In this document: positions 18,559-27,584 of the stretch, in pieces
Position numbering within the stretch: position 1 is the first letter of the stretch
How the letters are laid out: every line of letters starts with the position of its first letter
NCBI RefSeq assembly: GCF_030548175.1
Contig: NZ_JAUORX010000001.1
Coordinates: 62,001 to 126,000 of the forward strand
Length of the DNA: 64,000 nt
Direction of reading: 5' to 3'
Source of the DNA: Cognatishimia sp. 1_MG-2023
GTDB taxonomy: Bacteria; Pseudomonadota; Alphaproteobacteria; Rhodobacterales; Rhodobacteraceae
The notes under the pieces: model-generated
The model's database searches: none
The model's input: the letters and a program-made list of their open reading frames with translations, nothing else
Told to the model about the DNA's origin: nothing
Translations under genes and position numbers: made by a program

Positions 18559-19710
18559 TTAGATATGACCACGGGCCTTCATAAAGGCGGTCAACCGCGC
18601 AAGCCCTTCGATTATGTCTCCGGTCGCGCGCGCATAGGAAAAGCGCAGCGTGCCAGCCCCACGGATCGGATCAAAGTCCAACCCCGGTGTGACGGCAACT
18701 CCCGCCTCTTCCAAAATCTCAGCAGCAAAGGCACGACTGTCATCGGTCAAATCACTCACATCCGCATACACATAGAACGCCCCATCAGGCGGTGCGAACT
18801 TGGTGAACCCCGCCGTTGGCAACCCTTCCAGCATCAGCTGCCGATTGGCACGATACACGTCCATGTTGGCCTCTAGCTCTTCGGTGCAGTCCATGGCCGC
18901 AAGGGCCGCGACCTGCGACACATGCGGCGGGCAAATGAACATATTCTGTGCAAGCCGTTCAATAGTGCGCACATGATCTTCTGGCACAACCATCCAGCCA
19001 ACGCGCCAGCCCGTCATACTGAAATACTTGGAGAATGAGTTAATCACATAGCAATCATCCGTGATCTCAAGCGCCGTCACCGCCTTGGCGTCATATTCGA
19101 TGCCGTGATAAATTTCGTCGCTGATAAAGGCCGCATTCTTCGCCTTGCAAGCGTCAATCAATGTTGAAAGCGCGGGCTTATCCAGCATGGTACCAGTTGG
19201 ATTGCCCGGAGACGCCACCAAAAGCCCTTGAATGTCTTGATCCGCGAAATCAGCAGGCACAGGCTGCAACCGGTTTGACAAGGAGCTTTGCAGATCAACA
19301 GGTTCCAGCGACAACGCCTTTAGGATTTGGCGATAGCTTGGATAACCCGGCGCGCCGATGGCCACGCGGTCGCCTGCATCAAAGAGCGCCGTGAATGCCA
19401 ACAAGAATGCACCAGAAGACCCAGATGTCACAACAACACGATCCGGGTTAAGATCGACGTTATACCATTCCCCATAAAGCTGGGCGATGCGCTTGCGCAG
19501 CGCTGGAATGCCAAGCGCCACGGTGTATCCCATCGTGTCATGCATCATCTGTTCGGCTAAAACTTGCCGAGCCGCTTTTGGCGCTGGCGTGCCTGGCTGG
19601 CCGACTTCCATGTGTATAATATGGCGTCCAGCGGCTTCGGCTTTGCGCGCAGCTTCCATGACATCCATCACAATAAAGGGATCAACTGCACTGCGCCTTG
19701 AGTTCTGCAT
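18559..19710 (-). CDS. Class I/II pyridoxal-phosphate aminotransferase
   Basis: This 383-residue enzyme (start MQNSRRSAVDPFIVMD) is a fold-type I aminotransferase of the AspC/aminotransferase-like group. The PLP lysine is in INSFSKYFSMTGWRVGW, the cofactor Asp/Tyr region is IDACKAKNAAFISDEIYHGIEY, and the substrate-binding Arg lies in LRFSYAR near the C terminus. The amino-acid substrate cannot be assigned. The start codon is 23 bases from that of the divergent M48 protease, leaving almost no room for separate promoters. GGACGG lies before the ATG. Confidence 0.9.
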   Translation of the reverse strand: MQNSRRSAVDPFIVMDVMEAARKAEAAGRHIIHMEVGQPGTPAPKAARQVLAEQMMHDTMGYTVALGIPALRKRIAQLYGEWYNVDLNPDRVVVTSGSSGAFLLAFTALFDAGDRVAIGAPGYPSYRQILKALSLEPVDLQSSLSNRLQPVPADFADQDIQGLLVASPGNPTGTMLDKPALSTLIDACKAKNAAFISDEIYHGIEYDAKAVTALEITDDCYVINSFSKYFSMTGWRVGWMVVPEDHVRTIERLAQNMFICPPHVSQVAALAAMDCTEELEANMDVYRANRQLMLEGLPTAGFTKFAPPDGAFYVYADVSDLTDDSRAFAAEILEEAGVAVTPGLDFDPIRGAGTLRFSYARATGDIIEGLARLTAFMKARGHI

Positions 19711-19733
19711 GATTTTCCGTCCTATTACCCCGC

Positions 19734-21098
19734 ATGAGTATTGAGCGTTATTTTTCCCGGCCGTCAACCAATCTGCGACAGCTGATTTTAGCAAGTTTCG
19801 TAGTTGTCCTTACTTTGGTCACGACACTACCCGCGCGCGCAACATCTTTGCTGCGTGATCCTGACATCGAATATTCGCTGCAACGACTCGCCTCACCGAT
19901 TTTGAATGCAGCTGGCCTTGGCAGTTCGGTGCGCATTCTGGTGGTGAACGACAGCAAGTTGAACGCCTTTGTCGTGGATCAAAAGCACATCTTTATTCAT
20001 TCGGGTCTTTTGATGCGCAGCAAGAATGCCGACATGCTGCGCGCCGTCATTGCCCACGAGGCCGCCCATATCGCAAATGGCCACATCGCGCGGCGTCACC
20101 GGAACTTTGGCAATGCCCGCACGGTGGCTGGTCTTGGGATTGCCTTGGCGGCAGCGGCAGCAGCGGCATCTGGCAATGGCGAAATCGGGGCTGGCGTGGC
20201 GCTCGGGGTCAGCAGTTCAGCGCAGCGCGTATTCCTTTCGCACACACGCGAGGAAGAAGCCTCTGCCGATAAATCCGGCATCAGCTATTTGGTGCAATCC
20301 GGTGCAAATACGCAGGGTGCTGTGGATGTATTCGAGCTGTTCCGCGGCCAAGAAGCGTTGAACACCAACCGCCAAGATCCCTATGTGCGCTCGCACCCGC
20401 TCACACGTGATCGACTGCGGGCGGCCAAAGCAGCAGCGCAAGCCTATGCCGGCAAAGCCAAGCCTGATCCGCAGGCGGAATATTGGTTTGGCCGTGCCAA
20501 AGGAAAACTATCTGCTTTCTTGCGCAGCCCTAAAACCACAAAGCGTGATTTAAAAAACAGCCCCTCGCAGGATGTTCGGTTGATGCGCGAAGCGGTGATG
20601 TTTCATCGTCAATCCAATACAAAATCCGCTTTGGCCTCTATGAACAAAGCCATCGCACTGCGCCCAAAAGACCCATACTTTTATGAACTTAAGGGCCAGA
20701 TCCTCATGGAAAGCCGCAACATCAAAGCAGCGGTTCCGGCCTATAAACGCTGCGTTGATCTAGCACCGAACAACGCGCTGTGTCTTGGCAGTTATGGCCG
20801 TGCACTATTGGCCAGCGGTCAAACACGCGCCGCACTTAATGTTCTAGAAAAAGCCCGCAGCCGCGATTTTCGCGATTCACGCATCCTGCGCGACCTAGCC
20901 TCAGCCTATGCCAAGAACGGCAATCGTGGCATGGCGGCTGTCGCTTCTGCAGAGAGATACGCCTTGCAAGGGCGGATGAAAGATGCAGGTATCCAAGCCA
21001 AACGCGCTGTTGATCTTTTACCAGAAGGATCATCAGGGTGGAGACGAGCAGATGATATTGTACTGGCCGCAAAGCGCGCCGCGAAGAAAAAGAAATAG
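19734..21098 (+). CDS. M48 family metalloprotease with C-terminal TPR repeats (BepA-like)
   Basis: This 454-residue protein is an exported zinc protease. It has an N-terminal hydrophobic signal (LILASFVVVLTLVTTLPARA), an M48 domain with HExxH in VIAHEAAHIANGHIARRH (about residue 107) and the third Zn ligand in EEEASADKSGISYL, and TPR-like helices from about residue 280 (LASMNKAIALRPKDPYFYEL, KAAVPAYKRCVDLAPNNALC). The architecture resembles E. coli BepA (YfgC), which helps outer-membrane protein assembly. The downstream DsbA-like gene is 9 bases away, suggesting a shared envelope quality-control unit. Confidence 0.93.
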   Translation: MSIERYFSRPSTNLRQLILASFVVVLTLVTTLPARATSLLRDPDIEYSLQRLASPILNAAGLGSSVRILVVNDSKLNAFVVDQKHIFIHSGLLMRSKNADMLRAVIAHEAAHIANGHIARRHRNFGNARTVAGLGIALAAAAAAASGNGEIGAGVALGVSSSAQRVFLSHTREEEASADKSGISYLVQSGANTQGAVDVFELFRGQEALNTNRQDPYVRSHPLTRDRLRAAKAAAQAYAGKAKPDPQAEYWFGRAKGKLSAFLRSPKTTKRDLKNSPSQDVRLMREAVMFHRQSNTKSALASMNKAIALRPKDPYFYELKGQILMESRNIKAAVPAYKRCVDLAPNNALCLGSYGRALLASGQTRAALNVLEKARSRDFRDSRILRDLASAYAKNGNRGMAAVASAERYALQGRMKDAGIQAKRAVDLLPEGSSGWRRADDIVLAAKRAAKKKK

Positions 21099-21107
21099 GA
21101 GAACCTA

Positions 21108-21848
21108 GTGAAAACCCCATTGTTGGCTGCGGCCCTTTCGGTTTTGACCCTGCCCGCGTTCGCGCTGGATGTGAACGCAATGAGCGACGAAGAGCGCGCC
21201 CTCTTTCGCGAAGAAGTCCGCGCCTATCTTCTGGATAATCCAGAGGTGATCATGGAGGCGGTTGCCGTATTAGAAGAGCGTCAAGCCGCCCAACAGGTTT
21301 CGCAGGACCTCAATCTGGTTTCAGCAAATGCTGACGATATTTTTGACGACGGCTATTCTTGGGTTGGCGGCAATCCGGATGGAGACATCACCTTGGTTGA
21401 ATTCGTTGACTACCGCTGTGGCTACTGCCGCCGCGCGCATGACGAGGTCAAAGAGCTGGTCGAAGCCGATGGCAACATTCGCATAATCGTCAAAGAATTC
21501 CCCATTCTGGGCGAAGATTCCATGCTGAGCTCTCGTTTCGCCATTGCTGTGAAACAAAAGCTGGGTGCAGACGCTTACGAAGCAGCAAATGACGCGCTGA
21601 TCCGTATGTCCTCTGGTGCTAACGAAGTGACATTGCGCCGCTTGGCCCAGTCCTTGGGCTTTGATGCCGCAGAGCTGATTGACCATATGGACAGCGACGA
21701 AGTCAGCGAAGAGATTGCAAGCACGCGCCTATTGGCACAGCGTTTGCAAATCACCGGTACGCCGACATTTGTAATGCAAGACGACATGCTGCGCGGCTAT
21801 CTACCGTTGGAAAGCATGCGCCAATTGGTGGCGCAAAAGCGGGGCTAA
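21108..21848 (+). CDS. DsbA family thiol-disulfide oxidoreductase
   Basis: This 246-residue exported protein has a signal peptide (cleavage after PAFA), a helical N-terminal extension (EERALFREEVRAYLLDNPEV), and a thioredoxin fold with the active site CGYC in VDYRCGYCRRAHDE (about residue 105), plus the cis-Pro region ITGTPTFVM. This matches the DsbA/DsbG-like oxidoreductase family common in alphaproteobacteria (Com1-like). It likely forms or isomerises disulfides in the periplasm. It follows the M48 protease gene closely. Its terminator lies inside the 3' end of the convergent ispG gene. Confidence 0.93.
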   Translation: MKTPLLAAALSVLTLPAFALDVNAMSDEERALFREEVRAYLLDNPEVIMEAVAVLEERQAAQQVSQDLNLVSANADDIFDDGYSWVGGNPDGDITLVEFVDYRCGYCRRAHDEVKELVEADGNIRIIVKEFPILGEDSMLSSRFAIAVKQKLGADAYEAANDALIRMSSGANEVTLRRLAQSLGFDAAELIDHMDSDEVSEEIASTRLLAQRLQITGTPTFVMQDDMLRGYLPLESMRQLVAQKRG

Positions 21849-21854
21849 CCCCGC

Positions 21855-22976
21855 TTACGCATCTTCTGACGAGGCGGCCTCTAGTTGGGCCGCCTTTTGT
21901 TCGACCTGCTCAACGATGTGATCAACCATCTGATCGTTAGACAGCTTGTGGCTTTGCTTACCGGCCAAATACACCATGCCAGAACCAGCACCGCCGCCGG
22001 TAAATCCAACATCCGTCATCAAAGCCTCGCCCGGACCATTCACAACGCAGCCAATAATCGACAGGCTCATCGGCGTTTTGATATGTTCGAGTCGTTTCTC
22101 AAGAGTCTCAACTGTCTTAATGACATCAAAGCCTTGGCGCGCACAGCTCGGGCAAGAGATGATGTTTACACCGCGATGACGCAGCCCCAATGATTTAAGA
22201 ATTTCAAAGCCAACTTTGACTTCTTCAACCGGATCAGCAGACAGGCTCACGCGGATCGTATCACCAATCCCCATCCACAGCAGTTGCCCCAAACCAATCG
22301 CAGATTTGATGGTACCGGACACAAAGCCCCCCGCCTCGGTAATACCAAGGTGGATCGGCGCATCCGTTGCATCCGCCAACATCTGATAAGCCGCAGCCGA
22401 CATAAAGACATCTGACGCCTTTACGCTGATCTTAAAGTTGTGAAAGTCGTTATCTTGCAGAATTTTGATGTGGTCCAAACCAGATTCCACCATCGCATCC
22501 GGGCAAGGTTCTCCATATTTATCAAGCAGATGCTTTTCCAGCGAGCCAGCGTTCACGCCAATGCGGATCGAACAACCATAGTCCTTGGCAGCTTTGATCA
22601 CTTCCTTGACCCGCGTGTCATCACCGATATTGCCGGGATTGATCCGCAAACACGCAGCGCCCGCTTCAGCAGCCTCAATCGCGCGTTTGTAGTGGAAATG
22701 AATGTCTGCCACGATCGGAACCGGGCTTTCTTTGCATATCTCACGCAGGGCCGTCGTTGCCGCCACATCGGGGGCTGAGATACGAACAATGTCCGCACCC
22801 GCGTCAGCCGCGGCCAAAACCTGCGCCAGCGTCGCCTTCACGTCGCCACTGTCTGTGTTCGTCATCGTTTGCACAGCAATGGGTGCATCGCCGCCAACAG
22901 GCACATTCCCCACCATGATCTGGCGAGACTTGCGGCGTTCAATGTTACGCCACGGGCGAATATGGTTCATAGACAT
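21855..22976 (-). CDS. ispG: 4-hydroxy-3-methylbut-2-en-1-yl diphosphate synthase
   Basis: This enzyme (373 residues from MSMNHIRPW) performs the penultimate step of the MEP isoprenoid pathway with a [4Fe-4S] cluster. The cluster cysteines are in [13 protein letters not shown] and [10 protein letters not shown], and the TIM-barrel start has [19 protein letters not shown]. An in-frame ATG at 23045 would add 23 residues that run through three overlapping hairpins and do not look like IspG, so I prefer 22976 (or 22970). The RodZ-like gene lies upstream, as in E. coli. The last codons contain the terminator of the convergent dsbA-like gene. Confidence 0.94.
   Translation of the reverse strand: MSMNHIRPWRNIERRKSRQIMVGNVPVGGDAPIAVQTMTNTDSGDVKATLAQVLAAADAGADIVRISAPDVAATTALREICKESPVPIVADIHFHYKRAIEAAEAGAACLRINPGNIGDDTRVKEVIKAAKDYGCSIRIGVNAGSLEKHLLDKYGEPCPDAMVESGLDHIKILQDNDFHNFKISVKASDVFMSAAAYQMLADATDAPIHLGITEAGGFVSGTIKSAIGLGQLLWMGIGDTIRVSLSADPVEEVKVGFEILKSLGLRHRGVNIISCPSCARQGFDVIKTVETLEKRLEHIKTPMSLSIIGCVVNGPGEALMTDVGFTGGGAGSGMVYLAGKQSHKLSNDQMVDHIVEQVEQKAAQLEAASSEDA
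21873..21899 (+). terminator. Terminator of the dsbA-like gene, inside ispG
   Basis: GGCGGCC (21873-21879) and GGCCGCC (21888-21894) form a 7-bp stem with loop TCTAGTTG, followed by TTTTGTT. It lies within the last codons of ispG. Confidence 0.7.
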
Positions 22977-22980
22977 GCAA

Positions 22981-23035
22981 AAGCCCCATCCGAATAACGT
23001 CTGGGGCTTATGTAAGCCCCCGTCATGACAGGGGC
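22981..23035 (-). promoter_or_regulatory. Three mutually exclusive hairpins before ispG
   Basis: Read on the minus strand, 23035-23016 is a 20-base near-perfect palindrome (one G-T pair), 23020-23003 a perfect 8+2+8 palindrome, and 23009-23002 pairs perfectly with 22988-22981 to form a stem followed by TTTT. Neighbouring helices share arms, so only alternating ones can form together. The last stem ends five bases from the ispG ATG. Confidence 0.65.
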
Positions 23036-23057
23036 AATGCAGCAATCAAAGAAAAGA

Positions 23058-24248
23058 TTATTCGTTGCCAATAACCACGTTCTGCGCGGCGGCAACCGAT
23101 ACGATTTCAGCCAGCGCTTCATCACCAGAAAGGTCTGCGACAGCAAAGTTTTCCTGAACCGCATCCACGTCGATCGCAAGGTTACGGACAACACCGGTTC
23201 CCTGCCCGGCCGGACCACGAATTTCGCCATTCAGACGGAAATAAACCGACCCAGACATGCCAGCCTGCAACGTTGGCGCAATTTCGGTGTTTGGAACTTT
23301 GAATTCTTCGCCGGCATTCAAAGTCTTCTCAAACAGAACAGAACCATCTGCCGACCGGATACGCACCCAAGCTGGGCGCACAACAAACATCACGACTTCT
23401 GGGTCTGCTTCTTCCAGAACTTGCGGGATCGCAGGAACCGCGGGTTCAATCGCCTCAGCAATCGTGATCGAAGGACGCTCTGGTGTGAACGTACCAACGC
23501 TATGCGGGTTCAACGTTGAAATCGGAGCATCACGCGCCACCAATACAGGCACATCAAGCGCTTGTGGGCGGTATAGACGATCCAGTTTGTTTTCTGGCGG
23601 TGTAAAGACTCCAGATGCATTATCCGCAACCTCGACATCCGCTGCCGAAGCTTCAGCCAATGGATCAAGATCAGACAGCACCACTGGCGTTTGCTCGACT
23701 GGTGCCAGACGCACACGCTGAACTTCGTTCAAAACGCTCCAACCGCCGTAGCCAATACCACCGATCAAGGCCAACAGAACCAAGGACGAGCCAATGGCAC
23801 GTGGTTCAATGCGCGAAAGGACGGATTCTTGGACCGGGACAAAGGTCGCATTTGCGGATGCAAAAGGATCACGCGCTGCTGCCGCAACCAGGACTTCGTC
23901 TTTCTTAGACTTACCAGACGCCTCAGAGGACATGCCATGCGCAGTCTGAAAACCACTTTCGCGGCAGAACTTCGCAAAGGTCTCATCCGGGTCCAAATTC
24001 AGATAACGCGCATAGGACCGCACATAGCCCGCAATAAACCCAGGGGTTTCAAAGGCTGACGGATCAGCGTTTTCAATGGCTGCAATATAAGAGGCACGTA
24101 TTCGAAGCTCGCGCTGCACATCCAAAAGGGATTTGCCCATAGTTGCGCGTTCGCCGCGCATCTCGTCGCCGAGCCGGAAATCGTAATCGTCAAATCCTTT
24201 GGGGTTACTGTCCTCCCCCTCGGATTTGCGCCACCTGCGCCTGATCAT
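23058..24248 (-). CDS. RodZ-like helix-turn-helix membrane protein
   Basis: This protein (396 residues from MIRRRWRKSEGED) has an N-terminal HTH_25 domain (LGDEMRGERATMGKSLLDVQ, RIRASYIAAIENAD, YVRSYARYLNLDPDE), a linker, one membrane helix (SLVLLALIGGIGYGGWSVLN), and a periplasmic C-terminal domain (VRPAWVRIRSADGSVLFE, DUF4115). This is the RodZ architecture, which links MreB to the wall machinery in rods. I chose the ATG at 24248, preceded by GAGG; an ATG at 24308 has no ribosome-binding site and adds residues unlike RodZ. It sits between hemA and ispG on one strand. Confidence 0.87.
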   Translation of the reverse strand: MIRRRWRKSEGEDSNPKGFDDYDFRLGDEMRGERATMGKSLLDVQRELRIRASYIAAIENADPSAFETPGFIAGYVRSYARYLNLDPDETFAKFCRESGFQTAHGMSSEASGKSKKDEVLVAAAARDPFASANATFVPVQESVLSRIEPRAIGSSLVLLALIGGIGYGGWSVLNEVQRVRLAPVEQTPVVLSDLDPLAEASAADVEVADNASGVFTPPENKLDRLYRPQALDVPVLVARDAPISTLNPHSVGTFTPERPSITIAEAIEPAVPAIPQVLEEADPEVVMFVVRPAWVRIRSADGSVLFEKTLNAGEEFKVPNTEIAPTLQAGMSGSVYFRLNGEIRGPAGQGTGVVRNLAIDVDAVQENFAVADLSGDEALAEIVSVAAAQNVVIGNE

Positions 24249-24270
24249 GCCCAAAGCCTCACTGTGTAAA

Positions 24271-24302
24271 GTGACCCGAGAAACATCCCCGATTCGAGTC
24301 AC
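24271..24302. promoter_or_regulatory. Inverted repeat upstream of the RodZ-like gene
   Basis: GTGACCCGA (24271-24279) and TCGAGTCAC (24294-24302) are complementary at eight of nine positions across a 14-base spacer. It lies about 23 bases before the preferred start and could be an operator or an mRNA stem. Confidence 0.4.
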
Positions 24303-24361
24303 CCCCATTTAATTGAGGCTAAGTTAACACAGGGCAAGGGTTTTTGCACCAGATGGTGTGG

Positions 24362-25585
24362 TTAACCCGCTAATTCGGCACGATTTAGCGCACAATGAGA
24401 CCACAGCTCATCCATTGCGCGAACTAAAGCATCAATCTCTTTTGGTCCGTGTACCGGTGACGGCGTAAAGCGCAGACGCTCAGTTCCGCGCGGAACGGTC
24501 GGGAAATTGATCGGCTGAACATAGATTCCGTGGTCTTCCAGCAGCATATCGCTTAGCTTTTTCGTGTGCACTGGATTGCCAACAATCACCGGAACGATGT
24601 GCGTGCCATGATCAATAATTGGCAAACCCAACCCCTTAAGGCGCATTTTAAGGATTTTTGCCTGCATCTGATGCTGTTCACGCAATGTGGAATCTTGTTT
24701 CAGATGCGCAATGGATGCAGCAGCACCCGCAGCCACAGCTGGCGGCATGGATGATGTAAAGATAAAACCAGGTGCATAAGAACGGATAGCGTCACACATT
24801 TTAGCGCTTGCCGCGATATAACCGCCTTGAACGCCAAACGCCTTAGCTAAGGTGCCGTTAATGATTGTAATGCGATCAACTAGGCCATCACGCTCTGCTA
24901 CACCGGCCCCACGTGGGCCATACATGCCAACAGCATGCACTTCGTCCAAATACGTCATCGCGTTGAATTCATCAGCCAAATCGCAAATCTCTGCAATCGG
25001 ACCAAAGTCGCCATCCATGGAATAAATCGACTCAAACGCCAGCAACTTTGGTGCTGCTGGATCGTCTGCCTCAAGCAACTCACGCAAATGCGCGACGTCA
25101 TTGTGGCGGAAGATACGTTTCTGACCACCATGACGGCGGATACCTTCGATCATAGAAGCGTGGTTCAATTCATCTGAATAGATGATCAGCCCCGGAAACA
25201 ATTGGTGCAACGTCGAAAGCGTCGCGTCATTGGCATTGTAGGCGCTGGTGAAAAGCAAAGCCGAGTCTTTGTCGTGCAAATCCGCAAGTTCGGCTTCTAA
25301 ACGGTTGTGATAAACCGTTGTGCCAGAAATATTGCGCGTGCCACCAGACCCAGCACCAGTCGCATCTAACGCTTCGTGCATCGCTTCCAGAACAACAGGA
25401 TGCTGCCCCATACCAAGATAATCGTTGCCACACCAAACGGTGATCGGTTGCTCGCTGCCGTCCTCTTTGCGCCATACCGCATGTGGGAACTGGCCATTCT
25501 TACGCTCAATATCGATAAAGGTGCGATACCGGCCTTCTGAGTGAAGACGGGAAAGGGCATCATCGAGCTTAGCGGAATAGTCCAC
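24362..25585 (-). CDS. hemA: 5-aminolevulinate synthase
   Basis: This 407-residue PLP enzyme condenses glycine and succinyl-CoA to 5-aminolevulinate, the first step of tetrapyrrole synthesis (C4 route). Motifs: [49 protein letters not shown], the PLP lysine in [14 protein letters not shown], and [11 protein letters not shown] choose the GTG at 25585, giving [11 protein letters not shown], because GGAGG lies seven bases upstream and the resulting length equals that of Rhodobacter HemA as I remember it; an in-frame ATG at 25627 adds 14 unrelated residues. An FNR box lies 139 bases upstream. Confidence 0.96.
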   Translation of the reverse strand: MDYSAKLDDALSRLHSEGRYRTFIDIERKNGQFPHAVWRKEDGSEQPITVWCGNDYLGMGQHPVVLEAMHEALDATGAGSGGTRNISGTTVYHNRLEAELADLHDKDSALLFTSAYNANDATLSTLHQLFPGLIIYSDELNHASMIEGIRRHGGQKRIFRHNDVAHLRELLEADDPAAPKLLAFESIYSMDGDFGPIAEICDLADEFNAMTYLDEVHAVGMYGPRGAGVAERDGLVDRITIINGTLAKAFGVQGGYIAASAKMCDAIRSYAPGFIFTSSMPPAVAAGAAASIAHLKQDSTLREQHQMQAKILKMRLKGLGLPIIDHGTHIVPVIVGNPVHTKKLSDMLLEDHGIYVQPINFPTVPRGTERLRFTPSPVHGPKEIDALVRAMDELWSHCALNRAELAG

Positions 25586-25631
25586 TGGCTTACCTCCGGT
25601 TTGCTGGCGCACGGCTTGCGACCTCAAGAGA

Positions 25632-25649
25632 TTCGCCTCGGTAGGCGAA
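25632..25649. promoter_or_regulatory. Small hairpin in the hemA leader
   Basis: TTCGCC (25632-25637) pairs with GGCGAA (25644-25649) around a 6-base loop, about 50 bases upstream of the hemA GTG. Role unknown. Confidence 0.35.
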
Positions 25650-25723
25650 ATAGTTCTGTTAAGATGTGGATATACTGCGCGTTTTCAATCAATGCCAGAA
25701 TACATTTTGTCGCTCGCGACACT

Positions 25724-25737
25724 TTGATCAAGATCAA
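25724..25737. promoter_or_regulatory. FNR/FnrL box between hemA and the M20 peptidase
   Basis: TTGATCAAGATCAA is an exact match to the FNR consensus TTGAT-N4-ATCAA. It lies 139 bases upstream of hemA and 68 bases upstream of the divergent M20 peptidase. FnrL control of hemA is known in Rhodobacter; here it is inferred from the site. Confidence 0.85.
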
Positions 25738-25804
25738 GTTATCTGGACAGCGCTGATGGTCCTGATACGGTCCACAAAAAATACACACAAAAGGATTCCA
25801 CCCC

Positions 25805-27181
25805 ATGTCTCTGGACTCTGTCTTAGCTCGAATAGATGCGGACCTGCCTGCTGCAACCGATCGCTTGCTTGATCTGTTGAAAATCCCTTCTATTTCAACA
25901 GACCCGGCCTTCAAAGACGATTGCCAAACCGCCGCCGATTGGCTGGTCTCTGATCTGCAAAGCATTGGCGTAAAGGCAGAAAAACGGGCAACCCCAGGCC
26001 ATCCCATGGTCGTTGGCCATGTCGAAGGTGACGGTCCGCATGTGTTGTTCTATGGCCACTATGATGTGCAACCCGTCGATCCGCTAGAGCTTTGGAACTC
26101 TGATCCCTTCGCCCCAGCAATCGAAGATACCCCAAATGGCAAAGTGATCCGTGGCCGTGGCTCATCCGATGACAAAGGCCAATTGATGACCTTCGTCGAG
26201 GCCTGCCGCGCATGGAAAGAAGTGAACGGCGCCCTACCCTGCAAAATCACCTTTTTCTTTGAAGGCGAAGAAGAAAGCGGCTCACCTTCGCTTGTTCCCT
26301 TCATGAAAGAAAACGCCGCAGAACTGAAATCTGACATCGCTTTGATCTGTGACACAGGCCTGTTCCAAAGCAAAACTCCAGCCATCATCACCTCGCTGCG
26401 CGGACTTCTGGGCGAAGAACTGACCATCAAAGCCGCCAACAAAGACCTGCATTCCGGCATGTTCGGTGGCGTCGCCATGAACCCGATCCGCGTTCTAACC
26501 AAAATCATTGCAGGCCTGCATGACGACACGGGCCGCGTCACCGTTCCGGGTTTCTATGATGGCGTTCCAGAACTCTCCGAAGACCTAGCAGCCCAATGGC
26601 AAGCGCTTGGATTTGACCATGCAGCCTTCCTTGGCGATGTCGATCTATCCGTCCCCGCAGGCGAGCAAGACCGCACACCACTTGAAATGATCTGGTCTCG
26701 CCCAACTTGCGAAGTGAACGGCATTACAGGCGGCTATACGGGCGATGGTTTTAAAACCGTCCTGCCTGCCGAAGTCTCCGCCAAAATAAGCTTCCGCTTG
26801 GTCGGCGACCAAGACCCGCACAAAATCCGCGAAAGCTTCCGCGCTTATGTGCAATCCATGCTGCCTGCGGATTGTACCGTTGAATACAAAGCCCACGGCG
26901 CATCACAAGGCTCGGTCATGGCGACAGACCACCCCGCGTTTGAACAAGCGCGCGCCGCTTTGTCAGATGAATGGCCAGAGGCTGCAGCCTTTGCTGGCTG
27001 TGGCGGCTCCATCCCCATTTCTGGCCACTTCAAAGAAATCCTAGGCACAGACGCGATGTTGATTGGCTTTGCCAAAGACGACGATCAAATCCACTCGCCA
27101 AACGAGAAATACGATCTGGAAAGCTTCCACAAAGGCATCCGCAGCTGGGCACGTATCCTCGAAGCAATGACACGCACATAA
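25805..27181 (+). CDS. M20 family metallopeptidase (dipeptidase)
   Basis: This 458-residue cytoplasmic zinc peptidase has the M20 motifs in order: the metal ligand His in FYGHYDVQPVDP, the bridging Asp in GRGSSDDKGQ, the catalytic and metal Glu in FEGEEESGSPS, a dimerisation (lid) domain with DLHSGMFGG, and the final His in DDQIHSPNEKYD. It probably cleaves dipeptides or related amides; the exact substrate is unknown. AAGGA lies before the ATG. It is divergent from hemA and shares the intergenic region with the FNR box, so oxygen regulation is possible. Confidence 0.92.
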   Translation: MSLDSVLARIDADLPAATDRLLDLLKIPSISTDPAFKDDCQTAADWLVSDLQSIGVKAEKRATPGHPMVVGHVEGDGPHVLFYGHYDVQPVDPLELWNSDPFAPAIEDTPNGKVIRGRGSSDDKGQLMTFVEACRAWKEVNGALPCKITFFFEGEEESGSPSLVPFMKENAAELKSDIALICDTGLFQSKTPAIITSLRGLLGEELTIKAANKDLHSGMFGGVAMNPIRVLTKIIAGLHDDTGRVTVPGFYDGVPELSEDLAAQWQALGFDHAAFLGDVDLSVPAGEQDRTPLEMIWSRPTCEVNGITGGYTGDGFKTVLPAEVSAKISFRLVGDQDPHKIRESFRAYVQSMLPADCTVEYKAHGASQGSVMATDHPAFEQARAALSDEWPEAAAFAGCGGSIPISGHFKEILGTDAMLIGFAKDDDQIHSPNEKYDLESFHKGIRSWARILEAMTRT

Positions 27182-27187
27182 CAATCC

Positions 27188-27216
27188 GCGCGCGCTGGCC
27201 ACAAACCGGCGCGCGC
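27188..27216 (+). terminator. Hairpin after the M20 peptidase gene
   Basis: GCGCGCGC (27188-27195) pairs with GCGCGCGC (27209-27216). There is no direct T tract, so intrinsic termination is uncertain. Confidence 0.4.
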
Positions 27217-27292
27217 AAGCCTTTCAAATAAGGCACTTTTTTCGAACTCGGATCTTTTCGAAAAAAACTTTCAAAGAATTCCGAATTGCCCC

Positions 27293-27321
27293 TTGCACCC
27301 CCCACATGATTTTGGCTAAAC
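27293..27321 (+). promoter_or_regulatory. Promoter of tRNA-Ser
   Basis: TTGCAC (27293-27298) and CTAAAC (27316-27321) are separated by 17 bases and end 10 bases before the tRNA. Confidence 0.6.
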
Positions 27322-27331
27322 ACCGCCTCAC

Positions 27332-27421
27332 GGACAGGTGGCCGAGTGGTCGAAGGCGCACGCCTGGAAAGTGTGTAGGCGGGAGACCGTCTCCAGGGTT
27401 CGAATCCCTGTCTGTCCGCCA
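27332..27421 (+). tRNA. tRNA-Ser (anticodon GGA)
   Basis: This 90-base tRNA includes an encoded CCA. The acceptor stem GGACAGG pairs with TCTGTCC, the anticodon stem CACGC/GTGTG holds loop CTGGAAA (anticodon GGA), a long variable arm GGCGGGAGACCGTCTC marks it as class II serine tRNA, and the T loop is GTTCGAAT. Confidence 0.96.
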
Positions 27422-27584
27422 TTACCCCCCCACAATTAAATTTGACCTAAAGCCAACACATTCGCGCGAGTTTACCTTTGTGTTTTGGCCCTTCGCTCTG
27501 AAAACAATCAGTGCGGTGCAGTTGCCACCTTCATCTAAACCACAATAATAGCTGACTTAATATCAGCCAACTGACGTCCGATAC

